From Caecitellus pseudoparvulus (Eukaryota > Bigyra: Bicosoecida): a DNA stretch of 64,000 bases. The position numbers were made by a program, and so were the translations under genes. Where the stretch lies: NCBI GenBank assembly GCA_965644315.1, contig CBFFRQ010000062.1, positions 372,001-436,000 of the forward strand. The letters run 5' to 3'. Of the stretch, positions 42,401-52,724 are shown in pieces. How positions within the stretch are numbered: position 1 is the first letter of the stretch; every line of letters begins with the position of its first letter. The notes under the pieces are model-generated. The model searched no databases, was not told the origin of the DNA, and saw only the letters and a program-made list of their open reading frames with translations.

Positions 42401-44543
42401 CCGTGTGCATGGAGGGCATGGTGAAGATGCTCGGCCCCAGCGCGCCCAGCATGGCCGTCTCCGTGGCCACGAAGTCTGACTCGGCGTAGTCTTGTGCGAC
42501 GTGCTGGATGTCGCTGAGGAGGGTGGACGGCGCCCCTCGCGCTCGCAGCTGCACGAGGAGACAGGTGATGGCCACCAGCTGCATGGTGGTGCGGGACAGG
42601 CCTGCGGCGCACTGCAGGAGGTACAGGTCGAACAGCGTCACTGCGTCGACGAGGCAGGGCATGGGCAGCGACCAGTGTGCGACGAGGGACTTCAGCCACT
42701 CGATCAGGCGACCTCGCCACGTCATGCGTGTGCTCCAGTCCTCCACACTTTCACGCTGGGCGTGGAACATGGAGAGGCGGGGGAACACGGAACACCGCAT
42801 GACGTCTTCCCGCCGGCGCAGCTCGCCCAGTACACGCAGCACCCACCACGGCGCCCGCAGCGATGTGGGTCGACCCTCTCGCAGCCCCTGCATCCAGGCC
42901 ACGTCATGGGCCGCCTGTGCCGCGGTCACGAACCGCTCCCGGCGGTAGTCTGGCAGGACGGCGGTGAGCAGGCCACGCTGGCCCATGGCTGCGACGGTGG
43001 CGGCCCAGGGTGAGGCGGGGCGTCGGCTGGCGCGACCTGCCGATGCGAGGCCACTGGCCCCCTCCCCAGCCACTGCCAGCAGCAGGGGACTCTCATCCAG
43101 CAGGGCGGGGTCCTCCACGAGCAGGGCTGGGTCAGGACAGGGCGGCACGGGGAGGGGGAAGGGCGCCGTGCGCTCGCCACTGCAGTACACCGTGTCCAGG
43201 GAGGGTGTGTGGGCGACGGTGCCGGAGTGCACGGCGTCGCCCGTCAGCGCGCCTGCAGCGAGGAAGTCAGGTGCTGCCGCCACGACGGGGGCGTCCTCCA
43301 TGCGCGGCGCAGGGGCGGCGGGCCCTCCTCCGACAGGCCCCGTCATGGCACGGGGTGGGGCGGGGCGCAGGCCCGTGGAGGCCAGGAGGGCTGACGTGAT
43401 GGCGCCACGTGCAGGCCCCGCAGCGAGGGGGGTGGGCGAGGCACTGATGTACGTGGCCACTCGCGCGTGCATGACGCCGTCCACGAGGCGAGCCAGGGGG
43501 TGGTGCAGGCCCACCAGCGCTGTGAAGCGCGTGGGGTCGTTGTGGCGGGGCGTGGAGAATGCGGAATTGGCCAAGTCAATGGCCGGCACCGCCTCCTTGG
43601 GCCGCGGCATTTCCACTGTCACAGGCGCCGCCACGCCCGCCGTGGAGCCCAGGTTGAAAAAAGAAGACGTCGTGACACTGGTCACGCTGCTGCGGCGGGC
43701 TGGGCCGGTGAAGGTGGCGGGGGAACGCAGCCCACCTGCAGACCGTGCCGCTCCCGTCGGGTCATCTGCTGCCGTGCCGCTGCCTGTGCTGTGCGGCTCC
43801 GGCAGGCACAGGCCCTCGGAAGGCATGGGGGAGCACTGTGCTACGCCGTCGCTGTCGCCCCCCGCGCTGGCTCGCCGGCCACGACTGCGAGCCAGCTCAG
43901 ACCGCGGACTTCGGCTGGACGCACTGGCGGTGGCGGAAACAACGCTGGCACCGTCCGCAGCGTACGGCGGGTTGTTGGGGGCGGACATGCCCTTCAACTT
44001 GGCATGCAGTCGCTGCTGCATGAAGGTGTACTCCCAGAACGCCGTCACACGCCGCCGCAGGGCTGGCACGAAGGCAGCCCGTCCGCGGCACGTGAGCGCG
44101 AAACGCGCAGCGTCCACGGCCTGCAGGAAGGGCAGCACCGCCACCCACACCGTCGCGTCTGGGCCGTACAGCAGCGCGTTGTCAGCATGAAAAGCATTGC
44201 TGGGCAGCTTCCCTGCGTCTGCCGCCAGGGCAGGCGGCGCTGACGCCACTGCCAGGGCATCGCCAGCGCCTCGCATGGCAGGCATGCTGGAAGTGGCGCC
44301 TGTTTGCGCAGGCACGGACAGGCGCCGCGCAGAAGCAGAGGCACGTGTTCCGCCCTGAGGCCGCGTCACACTGGCGCCTTGGGCGGCCTGGCCTTGTGGC
44401 GTGCCGCCCTTGTGTGGCAGCGTGGTGGTGGTGGTGGTGCCCGGTGCCGAGGCATCACCCACGGCAGCTGCCAAAGCAGCCGCAGCACTGCCAGCACTGC
44501 GTCGGTCGGGCGTCACACGCCCACCTGACGCTCGATCAGGCAT
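39477..44543 (-). CDS. Very large cyclin-box protein with an F-box-like N-terminal segment
   Basis: Single exon, 1688 aa. Residues ~1-125 are disordered. About 128-175 is a helical stretch (VWVAVLPFLQAVDAARFALT, then AFVPALRRRVTAFWEYTFMQ) resembling an F-box plus linker. At about 560-720 is a cyclin N-fold: MTWRGRLIEWLKSLVAHWSL, MPCLVDAVTLFDLYLLQCAA and TTMQLVAITCLLVQLRA, with the conserved Arg/Trp-Leu and Leu-Phe-Asp-x-Tyr pattern. About 800 residues of Ser/Gly/Pro low complexity follow, rich in homopolymer codons. The last ~140 residues are ordered again (CSTYAICDLLLSLMDGAW, HECIYLTMRHWEFAQF, AFACIHMGILCTAKVRRR, VDEVLFMLYNKAERDGTL). Cyclins activate CDKs; the F-box reading would suggest an SCF link as in cyclin F, but that is weak. 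No PSTAIRE-like partner nearby. Confidence 0.7.
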   Translation of the reverse strand: MPDRASGGRVTPDRRSAGSAAAALAAAVGDASAPGTTTTTTLPHKGGTPQGQAAQGASVTRPQGGTRASASARRLSVPAQTGATSSMPAMRGAGDALAVASAPPALAADAGKLPSNAFHADNALLYGPDATVWVAVLPFLQAVDAARFALTCRGRAAFVPALRRRVTAFWEYTFMQQRLHAKLKGMSAPNNPPYAADGASVVSATASASSRSPRSELARSRGRRASAGGDSDGVAQCSPMPSEGLCLPEPHSTGSGTAADDPTGAARSAGGLRSPATFTGPARRSSVTSVTTSSFFNLGSTAGVAAPVTVEMPRPKEAVPAIDLANSAFSTPRHNDPTRFTALVGLHHPLARLVDGVMHARVATYISASPTPLAAGPARGAITSALLASTGLRPAPPRAMTGPVGGGPAAPAPRMEDAPVVAAAPDFLAAGALTGDAVHSGTVAHTPSLDTVYCSGERTAPFPLPVPPCPDPALLVEDPALLDESPLLLAVAGEGASGLASAGRASRRPASPWAATVAAMGQRGLLTAVLPDYRRERFVTAAQAAHDVAWMQGLREGRPTSLRAPWWVLRVLGELRRREDVMRCSVFPRLSMFHAQRESVEDWSTRMTWRGRLIEWLKSLVAHWSLPMPCLVDAVTLFDLYLLQCAAGLSRTTMQLVAITCLLVQLRARGAPSTLLSDIQHVAQDYAESDFVATETAMLGALGPSIFTMPSMHTVPLGAVSQREPGIMAAHSDQATAGITAPATHPRHVEALFADAVRVAHTVAMSPPLAAGGTPPANTLRGVTATPDEVSALQDMSKALDAGGLPPPSGASPSLPDGTVEGVGSAYFSRDASREPSEAGSVLAFPRRRGLSQARTAGYESAMGADRDASMQESAFERSINSASGANSEHAASGLLPALGGLGAAMGAGGGPTGTSVAHGSGRSSDSALEEVTPASGAQPSLARVSLVGPGGVPVGIGGIHTGRSVSPIRLAGHAASARQSSFSSQHPESLLSAALLPSSTWSGRPLAEATGALLATLTGPPGTSALASSARSGGSGGPVHDAFHGRLPGTGGPAAWLSPFAAVTRLTVGQDVLRGFLWAPGGEVGGIYFKARSGRSGGGARGSSTGGSALAGGRVRASSGGAPVQATTAWAAEGGGGTTNAAAATASSAAGSPFTALKLPVLAKGGEGGGGSDPPPSSGLKDPSSMMTFVPSPPPREQGDEVGPRSPSPRFETSGRVEADASGDVTVQRSGPGDRGGAASPGTFRHPSRSFTKPSPVLAPEAQDGDEAEAEEGGAGGGGTPLPDSASSARAELGLAEARSDLSVTSFSTSVWGGGGSPRFSYMASSAWGAGGGGAALGPPPPPAFVAGQHRTLDLALGVPLATLIPFTVHVPALQRVTLPLPAADRLATQSSVFPVPPPKPRAPTASARRLSSRSASPRPALSGGAVAHLPRGATGSIAEDEDGAGEEGAGEGMTPISLEASGGASGGATGDSPASDSTEQLREGLASAAVSVLPRVFLAPPALPFPVVRYRADRCQAADGTLAQRESLSGILPPSASVEEGAWYSPNASSDPHRAVACSTYAICDLLLSLMDGAWIAPVVPAVHECIYLTMRHWEFAQFSPLTQAFACIHMGILCTAKVRRRSGVFNWYRVAYATLHTDRVAVDEVLFMLYNKAERDGTLHSELPVVLQALPHLASRVATMTGGRS

Positions 44544-44910
44544 GTTGCAGCGGTGTTACGTATCCTGGCCCTCGTCTTGGGCAGCTCTGGCTGCGTGGCG
44601 CAGGGAGTGCCTGGGTCTGTGTGGGCCGCGTTTCCTGTCCGCCGCACAGCGACACAAGGGCGGTGTGCACACAACTGGCGGTGCTGCGAAGGTGCTGCAC
44701 TGCAGGGCAGGGCGGGGAGCCCCACAGCAACAGCAAGCCTTTCAGTGCTTCCACTGCCTCGACGACGGCGGCGGGAAGTGATGGGTTGTGTGCTGGTCGG
44801 AGCTCTGCGACGCCTCCGTGAAAGGCACTTCACCTTCGCTGCCCACGCCTGGCCTTGTGACGGCCAGCCCCGCTCCCAGCTCCAGTGGGAAGCCTCTGCA
44901 TTGCAAGGGC
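44544..44910. other. Intergenic region
   Basis: 5' flank of the cyclin gene and 3' flank of VPS35L (both minus strand). No gene recognised; GC-rich throughout. Confidence 0.4.
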
Positions 44911-47900
44911 TCATGCGCTTTCACCATGCAACAAAGTGGTGGCAGCCTTGTAGCCGTTCACGCGCGCACGCAGCGCAGCACGGTGGGAAGCCGTGATGCT
45001 GCTCTTGCCCTCATCAACACCTGTCAACGCAGCACGCGCCGCCTGCAAGCCAGCCTCAGACCAGCCACCCAGCGCATCCAGTGTCATGGACGCTGAAGGG
45101 TGCGGATTGCTGCGCAGCTGCGCGACGAGGGCTGGCAGGAGCTTGTTCAAGCCTGCCACGGCAGGGTGTGCGCCGGCAGTCAAATGCAGTCCCCGCACGA
45201 CTGCTTGGAAGGCGCCCTGGGCCAGCGTCGCGTGGTCCATGGCAGCATAGGTGTCCCCTGCCACCCCGGCAGCTGCCAAGGCGTCCAGGGCGGTGTACAC
45301 CTCCTGCACCACGCTCTGCACGACGTCTGTCAGCTCGTCTTCGTAGGCGGGGTCACCAGCGTACAGCGTGCCGTTCCACACGGCGCCTGGTGGCAGCAGG
45401 GTGCCGGGCAGCGCTGCCTGCCCCATGAGAGCAAGTGCAGACAGCATGGCCACCAGGACTGTCGCCCTGCCAGCCCGGTTGGGCGCCCACTCCACCTTGG
45501 CTGTGGCCGCCAAAATGCCGCGCATGAGGTGGAAGGGGCCGTAGTGCGGCGAGCCAGGCATGGCTGCCAGAGCGGGCAGGAGAGAAGTGAGGAAGTCTGT
45601 GAGGTCTTCCTGGCTGGCGCGGGAACCCTGCTGCGGACCGCTCTCGATGACGTCCAGAGCTGCGGGGATTTCCGACACCAGGGCCATGAATGCGGAATCT
45701 GCTTGCGACAAGCAGGCGTTGGCGTGGGCAGCCACGCCCTCGGCCGCGAACAGGCGCATGCGCATGAGGGGCGCAGAGTGGATGGGCACTGTGATGTGCA
45801 CGAAGGCGATGGCGGTCTTGACGAAGCTGGCAGTGCCGGCGGTGTGTGCCGCCGCACCGCGAGCTGACCCCCGCTTCGCGGCTCGCGCATCCACCAAGTC
45901 CAACGCCTTGTGCACAAGGCGCAGGCCGGCCCCCACCAGCGCCTCTGTGACTGCATCTGTGGGCGGGAACACCTCCCGGGCATGGGTTAGGGCGGCCAGC
46001 TGCCCCTCCAGGTCCCGCCCGAAGTCCAGCTTGGCCACGAACGCCACCAGCAGCTCATCCACCTCCCGCCGCGCATCCACGGTGGCCAGGGCGTCCACAC
46101 CCAGGGACACAGGGCGTGCGATGTCCAGCATGGTGTCCACCAGCAGGGCGTCCCCCACGCTGCCCGCCTGGGCGTTGAACGCCTTCAGCAGACGGCGGCA
46201 GGCCTTGCGTTTCGCGGCGGGGCTGAACGCTTCCAGCAGCCGAGGCAGGTAGTCGTGGGTCAGGAGGGAGTCACTCTCACCGCCCATGCGGTAGGCACGC
46301 TCCTCTTCGTCGGCAATGTGGCTCAAGTCTGACTCGAAGGCCACCACTGCGTGCATGGCATCTGCCAAGTGCTCTTGGGTTGCCGGCTTGAAACCCCAGG
46401 TGGGGAGGGCCTCACCGGCCTCGCCAGCGGCGGCCGCTGCCTGCTGCTCCGCCACGGCCTTCGTCATGACCTTCACCGCCTTCACCACGTGGCGGGCGAT
46501 GTCCTGCAGCAGGGTGAGGAGGTGGGGGCGCCCGAAGTGTGCCGCCAGCAACTGCATGAAGGCTGCCCCTGCCTCCAGGAACACGTCAATGTCTTCGTGG
46601 TCCAGGGCTGAGACGAGGCCCCAGGCGCCGTTCAGGAACGGCAGGCGGTGCTCCTCTGGGAAGGCTTCGCTGGGCGCCGCAGCAATGCGCCGGGCGATGG
46701 CCGCGAGGGCTGAGTGTTGCGTTATCACGGCTGTGGACGCCACCGCTGCCTCCACGAGTTCCAGCACGGTGGGCAAGTATGACGCGTACAGTTCCCCTGG
46801 GAAGGCATCCAGAATCGTGTACAACACGGTCATGTCCCCCATGGGCCCCGTGACTGCCTTGTACTGCCGCATGACGCTTTGAAACGTCCGGCGCGTTTCG
46901 GCACCGGCCACCCCGCCGTCCTCCAGCACCGCTGCTGTGGCGAGTTGGTGGAACTGCCAGCCCAGGGCTGGCTTAAACAGGTGTGTGTACTGGCCAGGTG
47001 CGTACCCTGCAGCCTGCAGAGTGGCCTGCCTGCGCGTGTTGCCCAGCAAATGGTACGTGCTGAAGAAGTCCTGCACGCCTGCCATGACAGCCACCCGCTC
47101 AGCCGCCGCCTCTCCCCCCAGCAGGCGGTGCAGTGCGCGTGCCAGGTACCACCGCGCATAGGACGCGACGAGGGGGTCTGCCAGCCCCCTCACCGTGTGC
47201 GAGAGTCGAGTCAGGATTGCGGCAAAGTCCGCATCGCTGAGGAAACGGTACACCTCCAGCAGCGCACACTCCATGTACAGGCGCGGCAGGAGCTCGCGAA
47301 TGCAGGCGATTTTAAATAGCCAGTTACGGGCCGTCTCACGCGCCTCTGAGCCGATGTCTTCGGGGCGGAAGTTGTCAGGCAGACGCACCACCGTGCGGCG
47401 GCCGCCTGCCGCCTTGGCCATGTCAGCCAGCCCCGCCTCTGCGCGGGCCTTCAGGCGCATGAAGACGAGGTTGCCAAAGGTGTCCAGCAGGCTCGTCACC
47501 AGCACGAACATGCTGGGGTAGAATGCCGGCACGTCGGGTGCGCGCAGGAGCTTGGTGGCTTGGATGGCGATTTTGATGGCCAGCACGAAGTCACCGCCCT
47601 CCCACGCCTGGCGCAGGTCACTGTGCATGCGGTGGATCATCTCCGCGTACTCACTCTGGCTGAGCGCCACTGGCGCGCCTTCTGACCGCGCCGCGCCGGT
47701 AGTCAGCGTCTCGAGCCGCTGGCGTGATTTTGCCACAGCGGCACTGGCGCCGTCCCCCGCCGCCGCTGCCGCCGCAGCTGTGTCCCCCACCAGATCCCCA
47801 GACACAGACACCGTGGCAGAGGTTTTGTACTCCCCCAGCACGTGCATCTTCTGGCGCTGCCAGTGCAGGGAGTCGTTCTTCGCCCAAGCTCGGGCAGCGG

Positions 47901-48428
47901 CTGCGACGTCTGCGTCACTGATGCGCCCTACGCCAGTGCTTGGCGCACTTGCAGAGGAGGGGGCAGATTTGGTGGGCTCCTTGGGCACTGCTGCAGCCCT
48001 TGCAGCCATCTGAGGAGGAAGGGTTGCAGGGTGGCGGGTGGCGCAGTGCGGGGCGGGCTGGTGCACTGCACTTGACGCACGGCAGCAAGTGGGTCATCTG
48101 CAAGGCTCGGCGGCGGCGCTGCCGCAGCTGCCATGGCCCCCAGAGGATCATCTGATACTTGGGGCGGGCTAGGCGCAGGCTCTGGCTGTGGAGATGGAGC
48201 CTTCGCAGTGCTGGGGCTGCTGCCCGTGCCACTGGCCCCGCCGCTGGTGCTGGGGATGGCACGCTCAGCTGCCGTGGGGAAGGGGAGGGCTGGGAGGGGC
48301 ACCGCAACCTCCGCCACCTCCGCCTCGTCCATAGTGCGCACAATGCTGCAGGGGACAGGGGGGGGCACAGCCTGTCGTCGAGGTGCAGCGACAGGGGCGC
48401 AGGGGTGGCGCACGTACCAAGTGGCCAT
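44911..48428 (-). CDS. VPS35L: VPS35L, VPS35-like subunit of the Retriever complex
   Basis: Scaffold of Retriever (with VPS26C and VPS29) and the Commander assembly, which recycles endosomal membrane proteins independently of retromer. Exons: 48428-48418, 48345-48081, 48009-44911 (1124 aa; human about 960); introns 72 and 71 bp. The N-terminus carries two DPL motifs (SDDPLGAMAAAA, ADDPLAAMAARA), as in animal VPS35L. Solenoid matches: SDLRQAWEGGDFVLAIKIAI, FYPSMFVLVTSLLDTFGNLV, ARNWLFKIACIRELLPRLYM, VRGLADPLVASYARWYLARA, LPFLNGAWGLVSALDHEDID, FGRDLEGQLAALTHAREVFP and NACLSQADSAFMALVSEIP. The first exon could alternatively start at 48332 (MDEAEVAEVAVP); the chosen start uses a strong GTACGT donor. 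Confidence 0.92.
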
Positions 48429-48645
48429 GGTGACCGCTGTGCTGATGAGCAGGACCTCACGCACACCACCAGGGGCAGTCCCGGCCCGGATGCCGTGCAG
48501 AGCTGCTCTGCTGGTGCGTGTGGGGGCCTGGGCAGAGGGCTGTCGCCAGGCGTGGGTGTTTGGAGTTTGAAGCAGGCCCGTGCATTGTGCCAGCCGCCAC
48601 GCTGCTTGGCCGAGGCGTCAATGCCACACAGCCCACATACCAGGC

Positions 48646-50803
48646 TCACAGAGCTGAGGTGGCATGGTTCGCTGCGGTTTGCCCTTTGCCCGCTGTCAGG
48701 AAGGCACACCCCAGAGGCGCTGCCACGTACCAACCTTGGAACTGCCGCACCACCCACCAGAAATCCCCCTGCTGTGCCAAACGCCCCACGACACACTGCA
48801 CACTAGCGGCAGCCAGGGAAGGCGTGGCTGCCGCTGGACCACCCTGTGCACTGACTGCGGGGTTTGCGGGGCCTGCAGCCTCAGGTAAGTGCGCGGCAAA
48901 GTCCCCGAAGCGGAACTCCTGCAGCCTGTACCCGGCCGGGTCCACTGTGCGGGTGCTTGAGTTGTATGTGTACATGGCTTGGTCCAAGAGCAACTTGTCT
49001 GTGGCACTGAGACCCACACGCACCGCTTCGTATGCTTTATGCAGAGCCGTGTTGCGTGAGGGGCTGCCTGGGTCTGAGCCTGGGAAGCTCACTCGCAACG
49101 CGTCCACAGAATCTGCCCGCGCTGTGGCTGTGGACTGCACAGCCGTGGTCCAGGCTTCCCCTGACTCGGCGACCGCTTCAGGGTGCAGGGTTGCCAGGAG
49201 CAGGGCGGGGTGTGGGTCAACCACGATGTCGGCCGCACGGAGGGTGGAGTGTGGCACGGCCCACACACGCCCTGCGTTGGCGCGCCCTGCCACCAGCGCA
49301 GGGTGCTCAGCAGGTGCTGCGTCTGTGTCGGCACTGGGCGGCGCCAAGCCAACAGCTTGGCGCAGGTCACCAAGAAACGCCCACTGGTCTGCACTCAGGC
49401 GCAGCGCATGGCGTGTGGGCCGCCCCCGCTCCTGGGCCTGCCACTTCCAGAAAGCCCCTTGCTCCAAGACACGCTGAGCAGGGGAAGGCAGCGTGCTTTG
49501 GGGTGGCCCGGACCACACAGCTGCCAGGGCGTCAGCTTGGTGTTGGTGGAAGGGGTTGGGGTTCACCGCCCACGGCAGGCCGACGAAGGCGAGAGTGGGG
49601 AAGCCGGCGTGGAAGGTGTTCTTGAACAGTGGGAACACACGGCGGGTGTCAATGCCCACAAGCGCCCGCTCGTGTGCCCCTGCGCTGGGTGTTGACACGT
49701 CCAGGAAAGGAAACGTGTACTCGTACCCAGTGCACCAAATGACAACGTCAATGGGAACACGTTCACCGTGGCCTGTCACCACGGCATCTCCCTCCTTCGT
49801 GATTTCCACTGGCGCGCTGATTCTCCCCGGCACAGGCGTGCCCGAGGCGTGGTGTGCTGCTGCAGCCAACGCGCCTGCTTCCTCGCTGTGTGCCACTTCC
49901 CGACAGGCAATGAACACTGTCGCAGCACAAGTGGCCACTTCGCGAGCAATGTCCTGGCCACTGGGACCTGCTCCCACCACCAGAACTCGTTGCCCTGTGA
50001 ACGCCTGAGGCGTGCGGTATGCACTGGAGTGCACCTGCGCAATGCCGCTGCCCTCGCTGCTTGACGGCAAACACGGCGCGTTGGGGGTCGCGTAGTGCCC
50101 GTTGCAGACGGCAACGAAGTCATACTCCTCATTTCCACTTCCCCCTTCGTGGTGCTGCCACTTGACGCTCCAGCGCATGCCTTCGGCGCCTGGCGGCAGG
50201 CGTGTCTCGTACTGCGTTGCGGCAGCCTGCGCCTCGGCACCCAGCAAGGCGTCAGGAGGCGGCAGGGCAGGGAGAGCCTGCTCAGCGGGCAAGATGGGGT
50301 CTATGTGTGTCACTGGCGTGCGGAGGTGCAGGGTGAGGGGCGGCTGCGCAGCGACTTGGTCTGCTGCCGCGCCCGGCGTGGTGGCATGCATATCAAGGCT
50401 GCCTGCGAAAGCCTCCAGCTGCGCCTGCACTGCTGCGTGGGACGCGAAGCTCCACGCGGCGGGGGCCACACTGGCCCCACGCAGCAGCATGACCTCTTTG
50501 GGCAGGTTGGTGTGCAGGCCCTCGTACATGACTGCGCCCCTCGCCTCGCTGTCCAGGGCGGCGGCAGCATCGCTCGCTGAGGCTGGGGGGGCTTCTCTGT
50601 ATCGCCAGAGTCCCCCGACTGCCCCAGAAGCCTCGAACACAGTCACACGCAGACCAGCCTGTGCCAGTCGAGCTGCAGTGACGAGGCCTGCTGCACCGGC
50701 GCCTGTGCAGCGAGGAAAGGCAAGCCCCAGTGCGGCGAGGGTGTGCCAGCGTGCGGGTTGGGCACGGACCAATTACCGCAGCCCTGCGTGCGCGTGCAGC
50801 CAT
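48646..50803 (-). CDS. Flavin-containing monooxygenase (FMO family)
   Basis: FAD/NADPH enzyme oxygenating nucleophilic N, S or carbonyl substrates. Exons: 50803-50770, 50702-48646 (696 aa, longer than the usual ~530); intron 67 bp. The splice sits inside the FAD P-loop and restores it: MAARARRAAVIG|AGAAGLVTAARL (GxGxxG). Then VFEASGAVGGLWRY (FAD), YDFVAVCNGHYATP, IAQVHSSAYRTPQAFTGQRV (FMO identifying region), VLVVGAGPSGQDIAREVAT (NADPH P-loop) and VVIWCTGYEYTFPFL (TGY motif). Extra residues lie in the C-terminal third (Ala/Pro-rich linkers, then TALHKAYEAVRVGLSATDKL). No membrane anchor seen. Substrate not deducible. Confidence 0.9.
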
Positions 50804-51103
50804 GCTGACCACTCCTGGAACGGGAAGCCGGCCACGTCCACAGTTGAGAACAAACCTCAGTACACTTTACGTCTCTGACGCTTCGCTCGAAAGTAGCCTG
50901 AGCTGAGCGAGATCGGATTCATGCAGCCCACCCCCCCCTTTCAGCCCCTGCATCCTGACCACTCCCCGCCCTCCCCACCACAACCCAAACTTCCTCACGA
51001 TAACCAAGCACTGCGTGGCTCTCTGCCCCTCACGTGCTTGAGGCTGGGCACTGCTGCGGTGCAAAAGGCAGCCTGTGGGCTCGGTGCCTTGGCGCCTGTT
51101 GAC
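50804..51103. promoter_or_regulatory. Divergent promoter region between FMO and the sulfotransferase-like gene
   Basis: 300 bp between the start codons. An in-frame upstream ATG exists at 50921, but its translation (Pro-rich) looks non-coding and would bury the signal peptide. AT-richer patch at about 50,845-50,880. Confidence 0.45.
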
Positions 51104-52672
51104 ATGGCTGGCAGAGCAGCCCTGGTGGCGGCAGCTCTGTGCGCCTCTGCCCTGTGTGCAGCTGGCGAGGGGGAACTCCGGGGGGGGCGTGACACCGGCT
51201 TCGACGGGCCCCGTCTGGAGCTGCGCGTGGAAGCCATGCTGAACGATGCCTGGACGCCGGTGTCTGTGAACCTGCGGCGCACGCCACACAAGGTGGGGCT
51301 GTGCAAGCTGGACCACGAACTGCGGCACCAAGATCCCTCCGCAGTGCCGATGTTCCAGGAGTGGTCTCGCCGCTCGGGCTGCACGGGCGGGGCTGTGCAG
51401 CACGTGCCGCTGGTCGTGTACGAAAAGGTGGTCGGCAGTATCGTGGACAGGTATGAGAAGACGGGCACGGCAGACGAAGGGTTCCCACCCCCCGTCCCCA
51501 ATGGCATCATCTACCACATGATGCGCACTGGCAGCACGTTGTGGGGCAACAGTGCGTGGCGTCGGGCTGACGCGTTTCCCCCGCGTTTCGACACGCCCCT
51601 TGCCCGGCTTCGCAGTGCTGTCCCGCGCTGAGAATGTGCTGGTGTACTCAGAGCCATTCACAATCATCGATGCCGTGTCAGGCAGCGGCCTTCCGCCTGA
51701 TCGCAGGTACGTGAAAGCCCTGGCCTGCCGCTGGGCCTGCCACTTGTCTTGCCACTTGGCAGTGCTGGCCTGCTCACCTTCTGACTTCACACGCAAAGAC
51801 CGCCCTTCGGACACAGGGCGCAGTTGTTGAAGCTGCTGTACGCAGGCATGACGCGAGTTCGGGGGCACTCTTCTTCGGTGTTGAAGTTTCCTATCGCAGC
51901 CACGGTGCAGGTGTACGAGAACATGCACATGGCCTTCCCCGGCACGCCGTGGGTGTACATCTTCCGCCGCCCAGAGGAGGTGCTGGCGTCCATGTTCCGG
52001 GTGGCTGGGCAGAACCCCCGCTTGCGTGGGAAGAAAGCGGACTCCAAGAGGCCCCCCAACGCCCCCTGCACTCGCACCAAGGGGCCAGGCGCGCCTGCAC
52101 CTGTGAAGACGCTGCTGCGGGAGGGGTCGGGTCACTCGCCCCAGGAGTCAAGCCACGACGAGTACTGCGCTGCGTTCCTGGCCATGCTGTGTGACTCAGC
52201 CATCACGTGGCACAAGCAGGCGCTGGAGGCGCCCAAGGAAGAACACCCCCCCGGCATGTTCCTGAACTACGTCTCCATTCCCCACGTCATTCTGGCAGTG
52301 TCCCGGCAGCACTTCGGCATTCCCCTGACCGAGGAGCAGGCACGCAAGGTGGCGGAGGAGGGCGGCGTGTACTCCAAGTCTCGTGCCAAGCCCGGCAAGG
52401 GCGGCCAGGCCTTCAAGGGCGACGCTGAGGATAAGATGGCTCAGAGCCCCGACTCGTACCACCTGTGGAGCAGCGTGTACCTGTACGAGCGGTATGCCGC
52501 CATGACGGCCCTGGCGCAGGGAGTGGAGCTGCTGGACACTGCGCAGCAGGAGCAGCTGAAGGCCGAGGTGGAGTGGGTGACGTCTGCGCGGGAGACGTGG
52601 AGTGCCAAGCTGGCCAAGGGGGGCAGTGTCGGGCAGGGGGGGGGGCAGGAGGGCCCGGTGGGGCTGGCTTAG
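51104..52672 (+). CDS. Sulfotransferase-like protein with N-terminal signal
   Basis: Exons: 51104-51551, 51616-51706, 51817-52672 (464 aa); introns 64 (GTGCGT) and 110 bp (GTACGT). Start chosen because MAGRAALVAAALCASALCAA is a signal peptide or signal anchor, implying a secretory-pathway protein. PAPS-binding motifs: IIYHMMRTGSTLWGNML (5'-phosphosulfate loop, RTGST) and VYIFRRPEEVLASMFRVAG (3'-phosphate loop, RxPxxxxxS). Between them is ENVLVYSEPFTIIDAVSG, typical of this fold. The downstream part includes HDEYCAAFLAMLCDSAITWH and YHLWSSVYLYERYAAMTALA, ending in a Gly-rich tail. Acceptor (carbohydrate or tyrosine) cannot be told. It converges with the kinase gene, 52 bp between stops. Confidence 0.72.
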
Positions 52673-52724
52673 TCAGCGCAATACATGCATTGCCGCGGCC
52701 CAGGCCACACACCCATGGCGGGGC

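Noticed and set aside
50921-51103. Upstream in-frame ATG that would extend the sulfotransferase-like protein by 61 residues
   Set aside because: The extension is Pro-rich and non-conserved in character, and it would hide a good N-terminal signal peptide that starts at 51104.
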